Below are positions 33,791-44,480 of a stretch of 64,000 nt of DNA, piece by piece (the stretch's first letter is position 1; each line of letters begins with the position of its first letter). The stretch is from Wyeomyia smithii (taxonomy: Eukaryota; Arthropoda; Insecta; Diptera; Culicidae). The stretch spans positions 53,815,433-53,879,432 of the forward strand of contig NC_073694.1 in NCBI RefSeq assembly GCF_029784165.1. Reading direction: 5' to 3'. The notes beneath the pieces are model-generated. The model saw nothing but the letters and a program-made list of their open reading frames with translations. It was not told where the DNA came from and made no database searches. The position numbers were made by a program, and so were the translations under genes.

Positions 33791-34530
33791 AAGTTTGAGG
33801 AGTAACCTTGCAAGCAAGCCACTCGCATTGACAAAAGATACGGCATTAAAGCTGTTTCTAAATTAATGATCAAAGTTTTTGTACCAATACAAATATAAAA
33901 GATCATGAGCGCTTAACAAATGATTTAAATTGTGTGGATAATCTAAGCCAATTCAACAATAAAACTGAAAGGTTCTCACCACCAAAATAGGATATATTTG
34001 TTCACGGTAGCATGAATTATTTATTGCTCACTTTCGCTGATATTTCACTCTAGAACGAACTCTAGAAACGCTAGGAAAAAAAATTGAATTTAGCATTCTA
34101 GCTTAATTCAACCACTAACTATTCTAATTTAAAAATCTAACCTACTATTGATTGGAAAAACCATTTCGTTTCTGTTACAAAGTCAATCCATGAATATCAA
34201 ACCATACTCTGGCTTGGTTTATTTCCTTCTATCCTTTTTGTTGACTTTCTTCGCCAAAAAAACGACGCGCAATAATTATGCAAATCTCAACCAAACGTGA
34301 CTCCTCGACGAACAAAGAGCACTTTAACACTCATTCGGGCCATTTCACCTTACCCACCGCCATCCAAACGATAATGCCGATCTCATGCTGGTCAAAAGAC
34401 TTGATTGATGTTTGGCTCGGATGTTCTCTTGTCTGCTGATGGCCACAATCGGAGGTTTATGATAGTTGTACAGAGTACTTTTTTGTGACTTCCCGCGTCG
34501 CAGTTTTGTTTTTGCTGGAAGAGTTAAAGC
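33791..34530. other. Intergenic, upstream of the DUF4773 gene
   Basis: AT-rich and non-repetitive. It should hold the promoter and 5'UTR of the plus-strand gene starting at 34612, but I see no clear TATA box or initiator. Confidence 0.4.
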
Positions 34531-34611
34531 GTGATCATCTTCTATGTTGGAGTCGACAATGACTTCCTTCGCGCAGTCTTGGGTGCATCGTGTCGCTTGA
34601 CGGATTACAGA

Positions 34612-35397
34612 ATGCGTGTTACTGGTTTAGTAGGGCTTTTATTGATAATCTATACCAAACCAACGATGGAAGAAACCGTACACGTTGTGAATTCTACATC
34701 GGAACTACATGAGAGTAAAAAGTTCGTTATCAGTCTTTACGATTTGCGGAATAATAAACCGTTCATGTACCCGGTGGTTACGTTCGGGAACCAGTCGATC
34801 GAATCTGCGGAGGACGGAACGAGACTAGAGACCCCAGAAAGTGGAAACACTTGCTACTGTGAGGAGTTGCAATGCGGATGCTGCATGGGAATGCGAATCG
34901 ATCAGTTGAACTTTAATCGACATTGTAAGTTTCATGATACAATTATATTCGTTATTTCAATTCCATTTCAATGGATAATCATTTAATCTTTTTTTTTTGT
35001 TAAAGTTTGCACGCAGCTGGCCTACGACCCGTACGATTTTGCCATCAACGTCGAAGTTCTCATGAACCGAAGCAGCATCTATACGGGTAAAATATCTGCT
35101 AAAAATCCACCCCCACTCTGTCTCCCGGTGCCGATTCCGTACATACCGCTGAACGCCGACCTGTGCTTGCGACTGTTCGATATTTACACGCCTCGGCGAA
35201 ACCTGCACGCTTGTATGGATGTTGAGACACGTGTCTGGCGATTTCCGGTCGTTATTTTACACTTCGAGTGCATGCGTATGGGTCAGGATGGATTTACCTT
35301 CCTTAAACCGGGGAACGGTGACGTTTTCGGGTCGGAAACACCCGGGTCAACAGACGTGTATGACGAAGTAGATGAAATTAAAAAGCATTCCAATTAG
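34612..35397 (+). CDS. Secreted DUF4773-domain protein (~234 aa)
   Basis: Two exons: 34612-34924 and 35006-35397, with an 81-bp intron (GTAAGT donor; pyrimidine tract ending TTGTTAAAG). The ATG at 34612 is chosen over an upstream GTG because it starts a signal peptide (MRVTGLVGLLLIIYT). The mature protein shows the DUF4773 signature: clustered cysteines at 81, 83, 88, 90 and 91 (CYCEELQCGCC), FNRHFC across the splice, PPPLCLPVPIPYIP, ADLCLRLFDIY, RRNLHACMDVET and HFECMRMG. The family is arthropod-specific, secreted and of unknown function. An ATTAAA lies ~15 bases after the stop. Its 3' end faces the HIGD2A-like gene with only ~120 bases between stop codons. Confidence 0.9.
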
Positions 35398-35520
35398 AAC
35401 AAGCTATGTGTTATTAAATCTACTATTTTTCAATTGTAACTCTTATTAACAAATGTACAATCACATAAGATTCTCTACGAAAAGCAACAAAAAAACTGCT
35501 GAGTCATTTTCTGGTGGAAA

Positions 35521-35853
35521 TTATTTCTTTTCTTCCTCCTTCTTCTTGGTGTAGGTCATACCCACTCCGACAATTAGTGCCACAACTGTAAATCCTTGCG
35601 CCAGAATTCGAGCCCGCATCATGTATTGAGACATTTTTGTCTTCCCCTGCCGGAAGTTCCACAAACCAAAACTAAGCGCGGCTAGCGTCGCTGCGCATCC
35701 GATCGGTACCAGTGGATTTTCGCGTAGTTTACGTGCCATTTTTTCGCGCGTCGTTTCAGCGTGAATGTCCGCGTAGTCGGCCCTCATTTGGATCCATTCT
35801 AGCTCGGCCTGCTGCTTTGTGGTCGGAACGGCGGCGGATTGCGTGTTGGACAT
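35521..35853 (-). CDS. HIGD2A: HIG1 domain family member 2A-like protein
   Basis: 110 aa, one coding exon, ATG at 35853. HIG1-type-2 proteins (Rcf1 relatives) are inner-mitochondrial-membrane factors that help assemble cytochrome c oxidase and respiratory supercomplexes. Visible features: ENPLVPIGCAATLAALSFGL (45-64, first hairpin helix), the Q76-x3-R80-x-R82-x3-Q86 signature of this class (QYMMRARILAQ), a second membrane helix at ~83-100 and a Lys/Glu-rich C-terminal tail. A 53-bp 5'UTR intron is predicted (35920-35868; GCAG|GTAAAAG donor, CTGTTTCAG acceptor). It is convergent with the DUF4773 gene. Confidence 0.93.
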   Translation of the reverse strand: MSNTQSAAVPTTKQQAELEWIQMRADYADIHAETTREKMARKLRENPLVPIGCAATLAALSFGLWNFRQGKTKMSQYMMRARILAQGFTVVALIVGVGMTYTKKKEEEKK

Positions 35854-35867
35854 TGTGTTACCAGTTC

Positions 35868-35920
35868 CTGAAACAGTATACCATTACGTCAGACATATGG
35901 TGCTTATTTTTATCTTTTAC
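35868..35920 (-). other. Predicted 53-bp intron in the HIGD2A 5'UTR
   Basis: On the minus strand a GTAAAAGAT donor after AAGCAG and a CTGTTTCAG acceptor lie 14 bases upstream of the ATG. Intron length is at the short end of the insect range. Confidence 0.55.
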
Positions 35921-35929
35921 CTGCTTATT

Positions 35930-36265
35930 TTATAAGATGACGATAGTAGGAGCTCTTCTGCGGTACGTTAAAATAAACAACTTCGCATTATTTTTTTACT
36001 ATAAGGATATTTCTATCAAGGCGCAGAAGCCAAATAGATTTCCTTGCGAAAAAACAACAATAAAACAAAACAGTCACGAAAGTGTCGGCATCCGGATGCA
36101 TTAAAAAAAAACGTCAAAACTATATAAACAGACATAAAACGCCACCCCGAACAAGGGACTGTGTGCAAACAATGTACGATGTTTTGAGTTAGGCAATGAT
36201 GATGATTTTTTTTGTACTCTTTCCTTTTCTGGTCGGTTTATTACCAATCGGTTGTTTGACAATTC
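35930..36265. other. Intergenic, upstream of the HIGD2A-like gene
   Basis: Probably holds the minus-strand first exon and promoter. No clear core element was seen, and AT-rich sequence follows. Confidence 0.4.
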
Positions 36266-36269
36266 GCGG

Positions 36270-36575
36270 ATTTCGGATTTTTATATATCAGCTAAAAAAG
36301 AGTCATTTTCTGAACAAAACGTGATTTTTTAAAACTTTATATCATCGTCCTTCGATTTTTAAATGAATAATAAAAGCGTTCCAAAATCGCTACAATGACA
36401 GTTGGTATATGGGCGAACTGTCATTGTAGCGATTTCAAGCAGATATGAAGCAGTTTTAATTGGTGATTTAAAAAATGAAGGACAGCGATAGAAATTTTTT
36501 GAAAATCGCGTTTTGCTTAGAAAATGTAGCTCTTTCAGATGATATAAAAAACTGATATAGCTAAGCGAAACCAAT
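36270..36575. mobile_element. Foldback MITE with a perfect central hairpin, copy 2
   Basis: Homologous to 21725-22012. The central arms AATCGCTACAATGACAGTT (36385-36403) and exact complement (36416-36434) flank a 12-base loop. The outer arms pair through TATATCATCGTCCTTCGA and its diverged complement near 36475-36500. Confidence 0.85.
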
Positions 36576-36799
36576 TATAAATAACATCTTTTGAATAAAT
36601 GCTGATCAACATGTGTTATTTTGAAGGTCTGTTCACGTTGCAAGAAACATTTCTTGTTGTACTATTGAAATTTTTAGAGAATAGAACATAATCGTATGTT
36701 TCCAACTCCTGTCAAAGTAGTATCTGCATTGAACAATTCTGCGACAGTTTTGTTCTCTCCAATTCAATGTTTCATAGTTGTATGTAAGTTTGTAATCAC

Positions 36800-36880
36800 T
36801 CTGATGGTCTCGAGGTACGCTACTGACCTAACAAGCCAGTCGTCGTAGGTTCGAGTCTCGGCTTGGGAGAGACTGTTGGC
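36800..36880 (+). mobile_element. tRNA-like SINE head
   Basis: TGGTCTCGAGGTACGCTAC (A-box region) and GTAGGTTCGAGTCTCGG (B box, ~45 bases on) form a polymerase III promoter. The B box GGTTCGAGTC is perfect. No full tRNA fold was convincing, so a SINE head is preferred over a tRNA gene. A MITE begins 10 bases downstream. Confidence 0.5.
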
Positions 36881-36890
36881 ACGTACATAA

Positions 36891-37046
36891 GGGGCCATCC
36901 ACATACCACGTGGACAGTTTGGGGGGGTGTAATGTCCACGGGCCATACAAAATTTTTAGAATTCATATGGGCACTTGTCCACGGAGGGAGAGGGGAGGGG
37001 GGTCGAAATCGTTAAAAATCTGACCACGTGGTATGTGGATGGCCCC
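36891..37046. mobile_element. MITE with GGGGCCATCCACATACCACG ends and TAA duplication
   Basis: GGGGCCATCCACATACCACG at 36891 and its inverted copy ending at 37046 are flanked by TAA on both sides (36888-36890 and 37047-37049), as in PIF/Harbinger-type MITEs. The interior is G-rich (runs of 7 G). A one-ended remnant (CGTGGTATGTGGATGGCCCC) lies at 58450-58469. Confidence 0.85.
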
Positions 37047-37059
37047 TAAGACATACGTA

Positions 37060-38040
37060 ACACTCAGAAAGAAATCTTCACGCTGCTTTATTTTAACTCT
37101 AATTTGATTAGGATCTACTCAGTTTGGTATTCTTATGCAAAATGTCAAAAAGTGAGTTATCGGGTACTGGATAATTGAGTAACATTTACCCAAATTTTCA
37201 TAATTACCATGTTTACTCAGTTTTGAGTTATTATCCATGATGTTTACTCACACCTGAGTATATGTATATGTCAAAAGTTTTCAACAGCGATATTATGTTT
37301 CCGAAGAACAATTGGTGTCGCTTTTTATTCGTTTGCTAGCAGTAAGTATTTGATCTTTCATCAAATCAATAATTTCCTAATCAATTACATTACAAACAAC
37401 ATGTAACAATATTCCATAACAATTTCAGCCCAACATCATTATTGCAGAGGATTTGAAAACTTAAAAAACATCTCTTCAAAATGAACAACCGCATGTTGTG
37501 TGTCCTGCCGTTTTAAGTCGGGCTTTTATTCGTGATAATGAACGGCAACATTTGTATCGATGTACAGTGCCCAGTACATGCAATCGATACAATTTAAATC
37601 CTTCGCAGTGTTTGGTGACGGCTGATGACGGATTTTCTGGTGTGCGTACTGTACAAAAACATGAGCCACAGTTCACGGGCAACTGTGAACCGGTTGGTTG
37701 CCGCATTATATAAAGACACGTGAATGATTTAAAACTTTTATAATGTTTAGATGAAAAATGAATCTATGATTTTGATTGTTCTGAATTTATTTTATTTATT
37801 GAGTCAGATTTACAAAAACCAGAAATCATCAAATTTCCAAATTTAGGCAAACTGGGTAACTTGTACTCATTTTCCTTAATTCCTGGTTAACATAAACAGA
37901 GTAGATTCTAATCAGTTTTTGACGTATGACGCCCTCACTCAGATGTGAGTAACCGTAAAAGTACTCAAATTAGGGTACCTCCACTATTTTCAAAAATGGG
38001 TCATATCTAACTCACTTTAGAGTAACAAATAATGAGCGTG
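37060..38040. repeat. Probable decayed element with GAGTAA/TTACTC words
   Basis: Both edges are rich in ACTCAGTTTTGAGTTATT-like words (37160-37260) and TCACTCAGATGTGAGTAACC / CTCACTTTAGAGTAAC (37935-38030), in both orientations. An ATG-initiated 71-codon Cys-containing frame (37501-37713) in the middle has no recognised family. Weak evidence. Confidence 0.3.
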
Positions 38041-40117
38041 TTCCAAAAAAGTTGGTACAGTGTACCTGCATTTGTCTCGTTTCTACTCGAAAAATGCTGC
38101 ATTGATTTTGTAAATAACTTTTTGACAGTTCCTTATGGGATTTTCTTCGGGACTCGATAAAGCCGAGAAAAAGAAAATTCATTTTATTCATTGTTTGTCG
38201 AGCAGTTGGACAGGACGAGGTACGGAGTACTATGGGGCAACGTGTACCAGAAAAAAACGCCAGTGTTACGTATGTCTTATCAGAGTTGCCAAGAAAATTT
38301 TCGATTTTACTGGAAAAAGGCTAAGGAAAAACTGGATTCCAAATAAATTTGAAGAAGCAAAAAAAAAGATTTTGAGAGAACTTTTCTGTTATGGGGACTG
38401 AATCCAGTGTCAGTTTTGAATACAACAATTATGCTTCGCGCTTACATTTTGTTAAAATTATGGACTGAAAATAATTCTCTAACAGCAGCCAAATTCAAAA
38501 TTACGCAATCAATCTATCTCAAAATTAAAAAAGGGCTTTTTCATTCACTTTTATCTTTAACAAAAGTATTGACGCAACATTTTCTTCCGTTACATCAGTG
38601 AAGTTTAAATTTCAATTATTTCTGACTTCGCTATCTTTTAGTATCTAATTCTTCTAACAATTTTTAACTGCTACGCAACAGCAAATAAATAAAAGATTTT
38701 TTTCGTGGTCTAGTAAAATCTAAGAAATCAGAAGAAAGAATGATATGTTTCCGTTAGACTCTACTAGAAATATAGATAGATTTCTAGTAGAGTCCAACCA
38801 CAGAACAGATATGCAACTTCGAACAAAACTCTGCAGCAAATCGGTGCCCAAGCTTTCGCATTCATTTTTTGCTGTTCCATCCTACATTGATTTCACAGTG
38901 CATCGTTCTAACAGTTCGCTCCAATAGTTTGAACATGCACCAAAAAACTATTTTTTTTGCTTTAATGACCAGGCAAAAAGGTGATCTTGAATAGTTGAAT
39001 CTATCAAAATCAGGTTAAGACAGGACCGCATTCAAGAGATCTTTATAGTGGAAATTCAGTGACAATTCACAATCAACGTCAATAGAACAAATTAAACTAA
39101 AAATCTTTCAACCATTCAAACATTGCCTAACAAATTTCCTTGGATCGTACACCTCACGACTGTTGAAACTATTTTAACCTGTTAGTTGATTTACTTGAAT
39201 ATTTTCGTTGGACTTGAAAACCGAATTTCTCTACCAACGACAATATTTTTTTCTCGTACCATTTTTTATACCTAACATTGCTAGAAATGCATATCAGACG
39301 TGCTGTACCAGAACTTCTTACAACATTAGGTACAATGTAAATGTTAGTCAAGATATTCAGTTTTCAACTTGGGCAACAATGAAATTCGTTAAAAATATAT
39401 ATACATAAAAACTGTTGCACGTATGCGGGTGGTTCTGTACGTATATCATGAAAAGGCACCCTCGCTATACCAGTACCGGGGAGAACAAAGGATTCTCTCG
39501 ACGAAAAAGCGGCGAGAGCTCATACAGTCCTTTTGTTGAATGAATGGAATATAAGCGTAATGAAATTTCGAGTGTAAAATGCATTCTCTCCACCGCTAGA
39601 TGTCGAAACTTAAAATAAAGAGATTTTGTCTCGTTTTTGATTCTTCAGTTGAACCGATGTGGTCCAACGGAAACTTATAATTCTTTCTTCTGAATTCTTA
39701 AATCACTCTACTAAGACGCTCAATATAAATTTTTCAAATTAAGTAAAATCTATTTATTTGTTTTCATCTCACCATGTCATGCAGTTTTTAATTTGGTCGT
39801 GTTTCGTGCGAGAAGATGGAATGCTGAAAATGCTGTTAAAAATTGTCAATTCATCAATCTACAAAATTTACGTTTTAAAAATATATCCGAAAACCAATCG
39901 GAGCTTGGGTGATTAAAAAACTGGTTAAAACTGGCAAATATCTGGCAAAACTGGAAAATTTTGGGAATGAACTGTTTGACTGGATCACTTGAAAAAAACT
40001 GGAGGAATCCAGTTTAAACTGGAACATTGGCAACTTTGGTCTTATGTATGTGCTGTTAGTGTCTGTAGGATCGTAGCGCTAGCCCCGCAATTGTCCTGTA
40101 CACTCAACAGTTGGCTG
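38041..40117. other. Intergenic
   Basis: Contains an 88-codon Lys-rich frame (38135-38401, with CTRKKRQCYVC) that I cannot assign, a short perfect hairpin at 38757-38794, and AAACTGG repeats at 39915-40025 ending CATTGGCAACTTTGG. The last may be a decayed relative of the neighbouring hAT-type MITE. No supported gene. Confidence 0.35.
38757..38794. repeat. Perfect 15-bp hairpin
   Basis: GACTCTACTAGAAAT, an 8-base spacer, then ATTTCTAGTAGAGTC. Confidence 0.9.
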
Positions 40118-40409
40118 CAGGGATTCCAAATGTGCAAATTTGTCTGCAAAACGCAGATTTTTAGTGTTCGTGTGCAGATTTTTATTGATTTGCAGATATT
40201 TGCAGTTTTTCCACAGTTTCTGCACATTTTTGTCATAGTCCTCATACATTTGCGCAAATTTTCTCAGAAACTGTGCAGATTTTTATCTAATTTTGCCTAA
40301 GCGAGCGAAATTTTTTCGAACCGCGGATAGATTTTTATCAGATTTCGAGCACATTTTTCCGGTTTTTCGAGCAGTTGCAGACATTTTTCAAAAACATCTG
40401 GCATCTTTG
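40118..40409. mobile_element. hAT-type MITE filled with GCAGATTTTT words
   Basis: The ends CAGGGATTCCAAATGT and ACATCTGGCATCTTTG are imperfect inverted copies. A perfect 8-bp direct repeat GTTGGCTG flanks them (40110-40117 and 40410-40417). The interior repeats TGCAGATTTTT/TTGCAGA words about six times on one strand. 292 bp, non-coding. Confidence 0.85.
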
Positions 40410-40882
40410 GTTGGCTGCGAAACGAATTTGATCCAAAGCAATCAAAGGCTTTGGATTGCCTTTTTTTCTTGCTCCAAATTGCCACTTCACTTGGAGAATA
40501 ATGGCTTTCTAATCTAATCAGTTGATACTGATTAGAACTTGAATACATTCAGCGTCATAGTTATTAGAAGCTTTTTATTTTTCTGTATGAAAACGTTTGA
40601 AAAAATCACGAAATAAATTAATCTTTCTTAATCTGGCGGAAATCTGAATATTTTGTTCACAACAGTTTCCGAAGTTCAGAACTTTAGAAAATAGATCAAT
40701 GTATCAGCACGAACTAATTTCTACGGTACGCAATCAGGATAGATGTCTTTAGTACTTTAATTCAGTTCTCAAGATTTAACATGAATATTGTATGACCATA
40801 AATAAATGTATGCTTTGCTCACAGAAGGTACTAGTAGAAGATGTGGTAAAAGATGTATGTATTCTGACATATACTAATCAAT

Positions 40883-42114
40883 TTACAAAGCCCACACTCT
40901 GACATAATCGATCTGCAGCGAAGACGCTTTGCCTCTGTTCACATCCATCTGCCAGGTTGGTTGCCAGTAACCTCGGCCATTCCAGAAGTCACGTGCCGCG
41001 GTAGGGGACAGGTTGGACCATGGTTTGCCTCTAGCACCATTCGTGGCAGGCGGTACATCTGGGAAGAAATAATTGGTACCACCGACGGCCAGATTCATGA
41101 TTATATAAAACTCCTGATCAAACGGAGCCATCACGCTGGCATGCATCCAAGGGTTCTCCGAAGCCGGAGACGAAGTAACAAAACCTCCCCTTGCCCAAAA
41201 ACCAGTTCCAGCGTCGATTCGACGAAGAACTTGATTATCCACACTAAATGTGATATGATCTGGAGTCCATTCCAGCTGATACTGGTGGAATCCAACGTTG
41301 AACCCCTGTCCAGCGGCACTATTCAAATGGCTCACCGTTGATTCATAACCGTTCATATTGGGATTGGGACCAAAGTGTAACGTTGATCCTACCTGTTCCA
41401 CACCAATATGAACACCGCTAGCATCACGGTAATCCATATTTCCTCGCGATTCTACAAGATCGATCTCACCCGAAGCTGGCCACGATCCATAAGCTTGACG
41501 TTTCGGCAGAAGCCAAATGGCAGGCCAAAGCCAATCTCCGGTAGGCATTTTGGCGCTCACTTCTAGCCGTCCGTATTTGAAACTAAATGACTCTACCGAT
41601 CGAACGCGTGCGCTTTTGATAGGATTGATATAATTCTCAGCGTTTCCGCCACGTTCGCAGCCATAGAAGAATGGTGCAGTACACAGATCCGCTGGCTGGC
41701 CACCGTGAATGTTGAGGGTGCCACTAGAAAGAAAAGCCTCGCCGGTGTCATCTGCCAGCAGGGTAGGACGAATGTAGAAGATTCCATTTTCACAATAAGA
41801 GTTGGATCGATGGTTCGTGTACCACTGGAACTCCCAGTTCTGTCAAAGTAAAAATTCTTCACTTAGTCACAATTGACTACGACGCCACCAGTAGTAGCAT
41901 TACTTACACCACCACCTGCTAACGTACTCTCATGTTCCCATTTCTCGAAGTCCAGGAAATCAAAAGTATCCTCAAATATAAGATCTCCAGAGCAGTAAGG
42001 TCCGGCACGGGCTTGCGATCCACTTGCTGTGGTTACAGAAGCCGTACATCTAGGGGTGTCCTCTTCGGCTAGGGCCAACGCCGCCAGGCATCCAATCACA
42101 AGAATCCACTTCAT
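40883..42114 (-). CDS. GNBPB: Gram-negative-binding protein, GNBP-B / beta-1,3-glucanase (GH16) type
   Basis: Exon 1 is 42114-41908 (signal peptide MKWILVIGCLAALALA, then CTASVTTASGSQARAGPYCS and DLIFEDTFDFLDFEKWEHES). A 68-bp phase-0 intron (41907-41840; GTAAGT, TTTGACAG) joins exon 2 (41839-40883). The total is 387 aa, the usual length for mosquito B-type GNBPs. The domain is GH16: NWEFQWYTNHRSNSY, ADLCTAPFFYGCER, YGRLEVSAKMPTGDWLWPAI and GEIDLVE (E194, D196, E199), EWTPDHITFSVD and NLAVGGTNYF. Unlike the A-type recognition proteins, the ExDxxE catalytic motif is intact, so glucan hydrolysis is expected. The likely place of action is haemolymph or gut lumen, in antifungal sensing or digestion of glucan. 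Family assignment is strong; role is from family knowledge. Confidence 0.95.
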
Positions 42115-42140
42115 TTGCGCGTACCTGGGTGAAACGACGC

Positions 42141-42176
42141 ACTAACCCGGCTGCTTTCAGTGGAAACATTTTTATA
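42141..42176 (-). promoter_or_regulatory. Core promoter of the GNBP-B gene
   Basis: On the minus strand TATAAAAA (42176-42169) lies ~60 bases before the ATG, with a weak initiator-like GTTAGTG about 33 bases downstream (42145-42139). GATA-type words (CGATAAGATT near 42225, ATCGATAAAG near 42280) occur upstream, but are too short to be conclusive. Confidence 0.55.
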
Positions 42177-42199
42177 CCTTTTCAATTTGTCTATCCCCT

Positions 42200-43685
42200 A
42201 CCCCCCGCACAGTGCTTTACTAATCTTATCGAAATGTTCGTCTTTAGATTGCATTTAGACGAATCTATTTGTAATCGATAAAGATACTGCAAGAGATATA
42301 CGTCTAGTCATGCTTGGGCGATCATCTTCTACGATTTGTACAATCCAAGTCATTCCTATCACTATGCGCTGTATTGGTAGTAGATAAAATCAAGCAATTC
42401 GTAAGCGATTCAAAGGTTTAATCACATGGAGCACGCATACTTTGCATGTTCTACCAGGGAAACCGAATTTCCGCAGGAAATGACGAAGTTATCTTCAACT
42501 ATTTGTGATTGATATTCACCAGAATTATTTACAAAAGCTATCGAACAAATTGCGGAATAATTAAAACGATTACACTACTTTTACAGATTTTCATTACAAT
42601 TTAAAATAACTAGGAAACGAAACGACTCGTTTTTCCAGCAATCTAAAATTTGTATGAGGTGCGCTACTAAGTTCTCAGGGTTTTTAATTAAAGATGGAAC
42701 TTAAGAAAAATACTTATAAATCGTTATAAGTTTGTTTATCGCTAGCTACAACTTTGTCCCAGCTCCGTCTATTTAGGGTATCCACCAATCAAGCCATTTT
42801 TCAATTTCTGTCTGAATAGAACTGCTCAGTCAGTCCGTGTGGCATCGAACGGAACAATAAATAATCGGACAGCACAATATCTGAGGAACATGGTAGGTGA
42901 GGTCGGAACTGGATTAATGCATCAGTAGTGCCTGGAGAAAAAGGCTATTGAGACTACTACCACGCTATTTTGACTGTTTCTTTTACTCTTATAATAGAAC
43001 TCCATTCAAAAACTGTTCATAAAACTTGAATGAGCTACCAAAGAGCTAACAAGATGCTATCCCTGAGAACGGTAACATTGAACTCAAAGTCAGAAGCAAG
43101 GAAGAAAATTTCGATTTTTGTCCGAAGTCCACGTACGTTTTGGTAGAAGATGCGTAGCTCTCGTGCATTACCAATAGCACGTCTGGAACTCGGTCGATTC
43201 AGTCGGCAGATGAGATGATGATGGTGAGATGCGTATTGAGCAATCCCCCTCCCCGCTCTGTTGTGATGTTGGATATTCTAGAATATTAATCAATGAAATT
43301 GACTTTAAGTTGAGATTTCCATACGGTACTAAAAATTAGACAATGAACCTCAGACTTACACCAAAAAGTAAATGTTACAAACGCCACAAAACAGTCGTAT
43401 TGGATAACTCCTGTTTCTGGGAACATTCGAAAAATCTTTCTGGAGAAAACCATTGCCTGTGAACTAAATAATTAGTGAATTTAGGGGATTGATACACATG
43501 TTAAAACTGTTAGCCGATTAGCTTATTTCGCTGATTATCTTCAAGGTTACTACCTTCAAATAAGATCAATTTTAATTTAGAGATTCTGATATTAACTGAC
43601 TAGTCATAGCTTCTGACTCCGCATTATTTAATCTTAGATTATACCGTTGATTTGAACTGTTGATCGCTTTGTTTTTTTTTTACCG
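42200..43685. other. Intergenic, upstream of GNBP-B
   Basis: AT-rich; probable regulatory region of the GNBP-B gene at its left. No gene, repeat end or RNA gene recognised. Confidence 0.4.
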
Positions 43686-43689
43686 TCAA

Positions 43690-44480
43690 CAGCTCAGTTA
43701 GCTCTGTCGTTAGAAGCAACATCGTTCTTTATTAGCAGTCTTTTATATGTCGCGTTGAAATGAGCGGCACACAAATTGTTATTGCTTCCACCTTTTGCCC
43801 GCAAGACCGCAAAAAAGATCTCACAATGATTTTGGATGCATTGGTATGTACGAAGGTTTGAGGGAGCATTTTGTTTCTCGGCGTACTCCAAGCATAGACC
43901 CTGTGTTCTTTAGTGATTTGGTCACTAACTAACCCCATCCGCAAAACGCATATCCCGGATGTACTACTCAGCATATTTAAAAAGGCCTTCAATCACTTCA
44001 AAATTTTCTTGGCTCAGAGGGTTTCGAAAATCATTTGAACTACGGTACGAGAAGTTCATAACGTCGAAAAGATTGTTGAATGAAATCATGAACTCTGATG
44101 TAGCATCCACATCGTGGAAGTTGTACAAATGTCCTTTGTAAAAATTTTATACATTTGCTACACTCTGGTTGAAGGTTTGCGTTGCCAGAACCACCTGTTT
44201 TTTCATTCTCAAAATCAACATATTCATTAAACTTCGGTGCAAGCTAAACCGTACGAGAGTTTTGCATTTCGTTGAGTTCAACTAAGTAGTCCCATTTCTG
44301 AGTGTTGTCAAGGTACCTTTTGCGGCAAATGCGTTGCGGACAAACTTTGACATATGCCAGGGATCCAGTAGCAGTGATAAAGGGTTATTTGTTTCAACGT
44401 AGTGCAATCTACCCATTCATTGTCAAAAAGTTTATTTTGGTACCATCGTACGTCTCACTAACAGCTTTGGCTGAGACATT
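43690..44480 (-). pseudogene. P-element / THAP9-type transposase relic
   Basis: The minus-strand frame near 43891-43700 reads LRTYQCIQNHCEIFFAVLRA, GGSNNNLCAAHFNATYKRLL, the C-terminal motif of P-element-like transposases (QDHxExFFxxVRxxGGxNNNPT). Upstream, in other frames, FEVIEGLF, YIRDMRFADG and, near 44410-44330, LFDNEWVDCTTLKQI fit the middle of the same family. Stops and shifts occur throughout. No terminal inverted repeats were identified. Confidence 0.7.

Noticed and set aside
35712..36104. 130-codon plus-strand frame
   Set aside because: Antisense to the HIGD2A-like gene and its upstream region.
41593..41862. 89-codon minus-strand frame within GNBP-B exon 2
   Set aside because: Wrong frame; the GH16 frame stays open through the same interval after the 68-bp intron.
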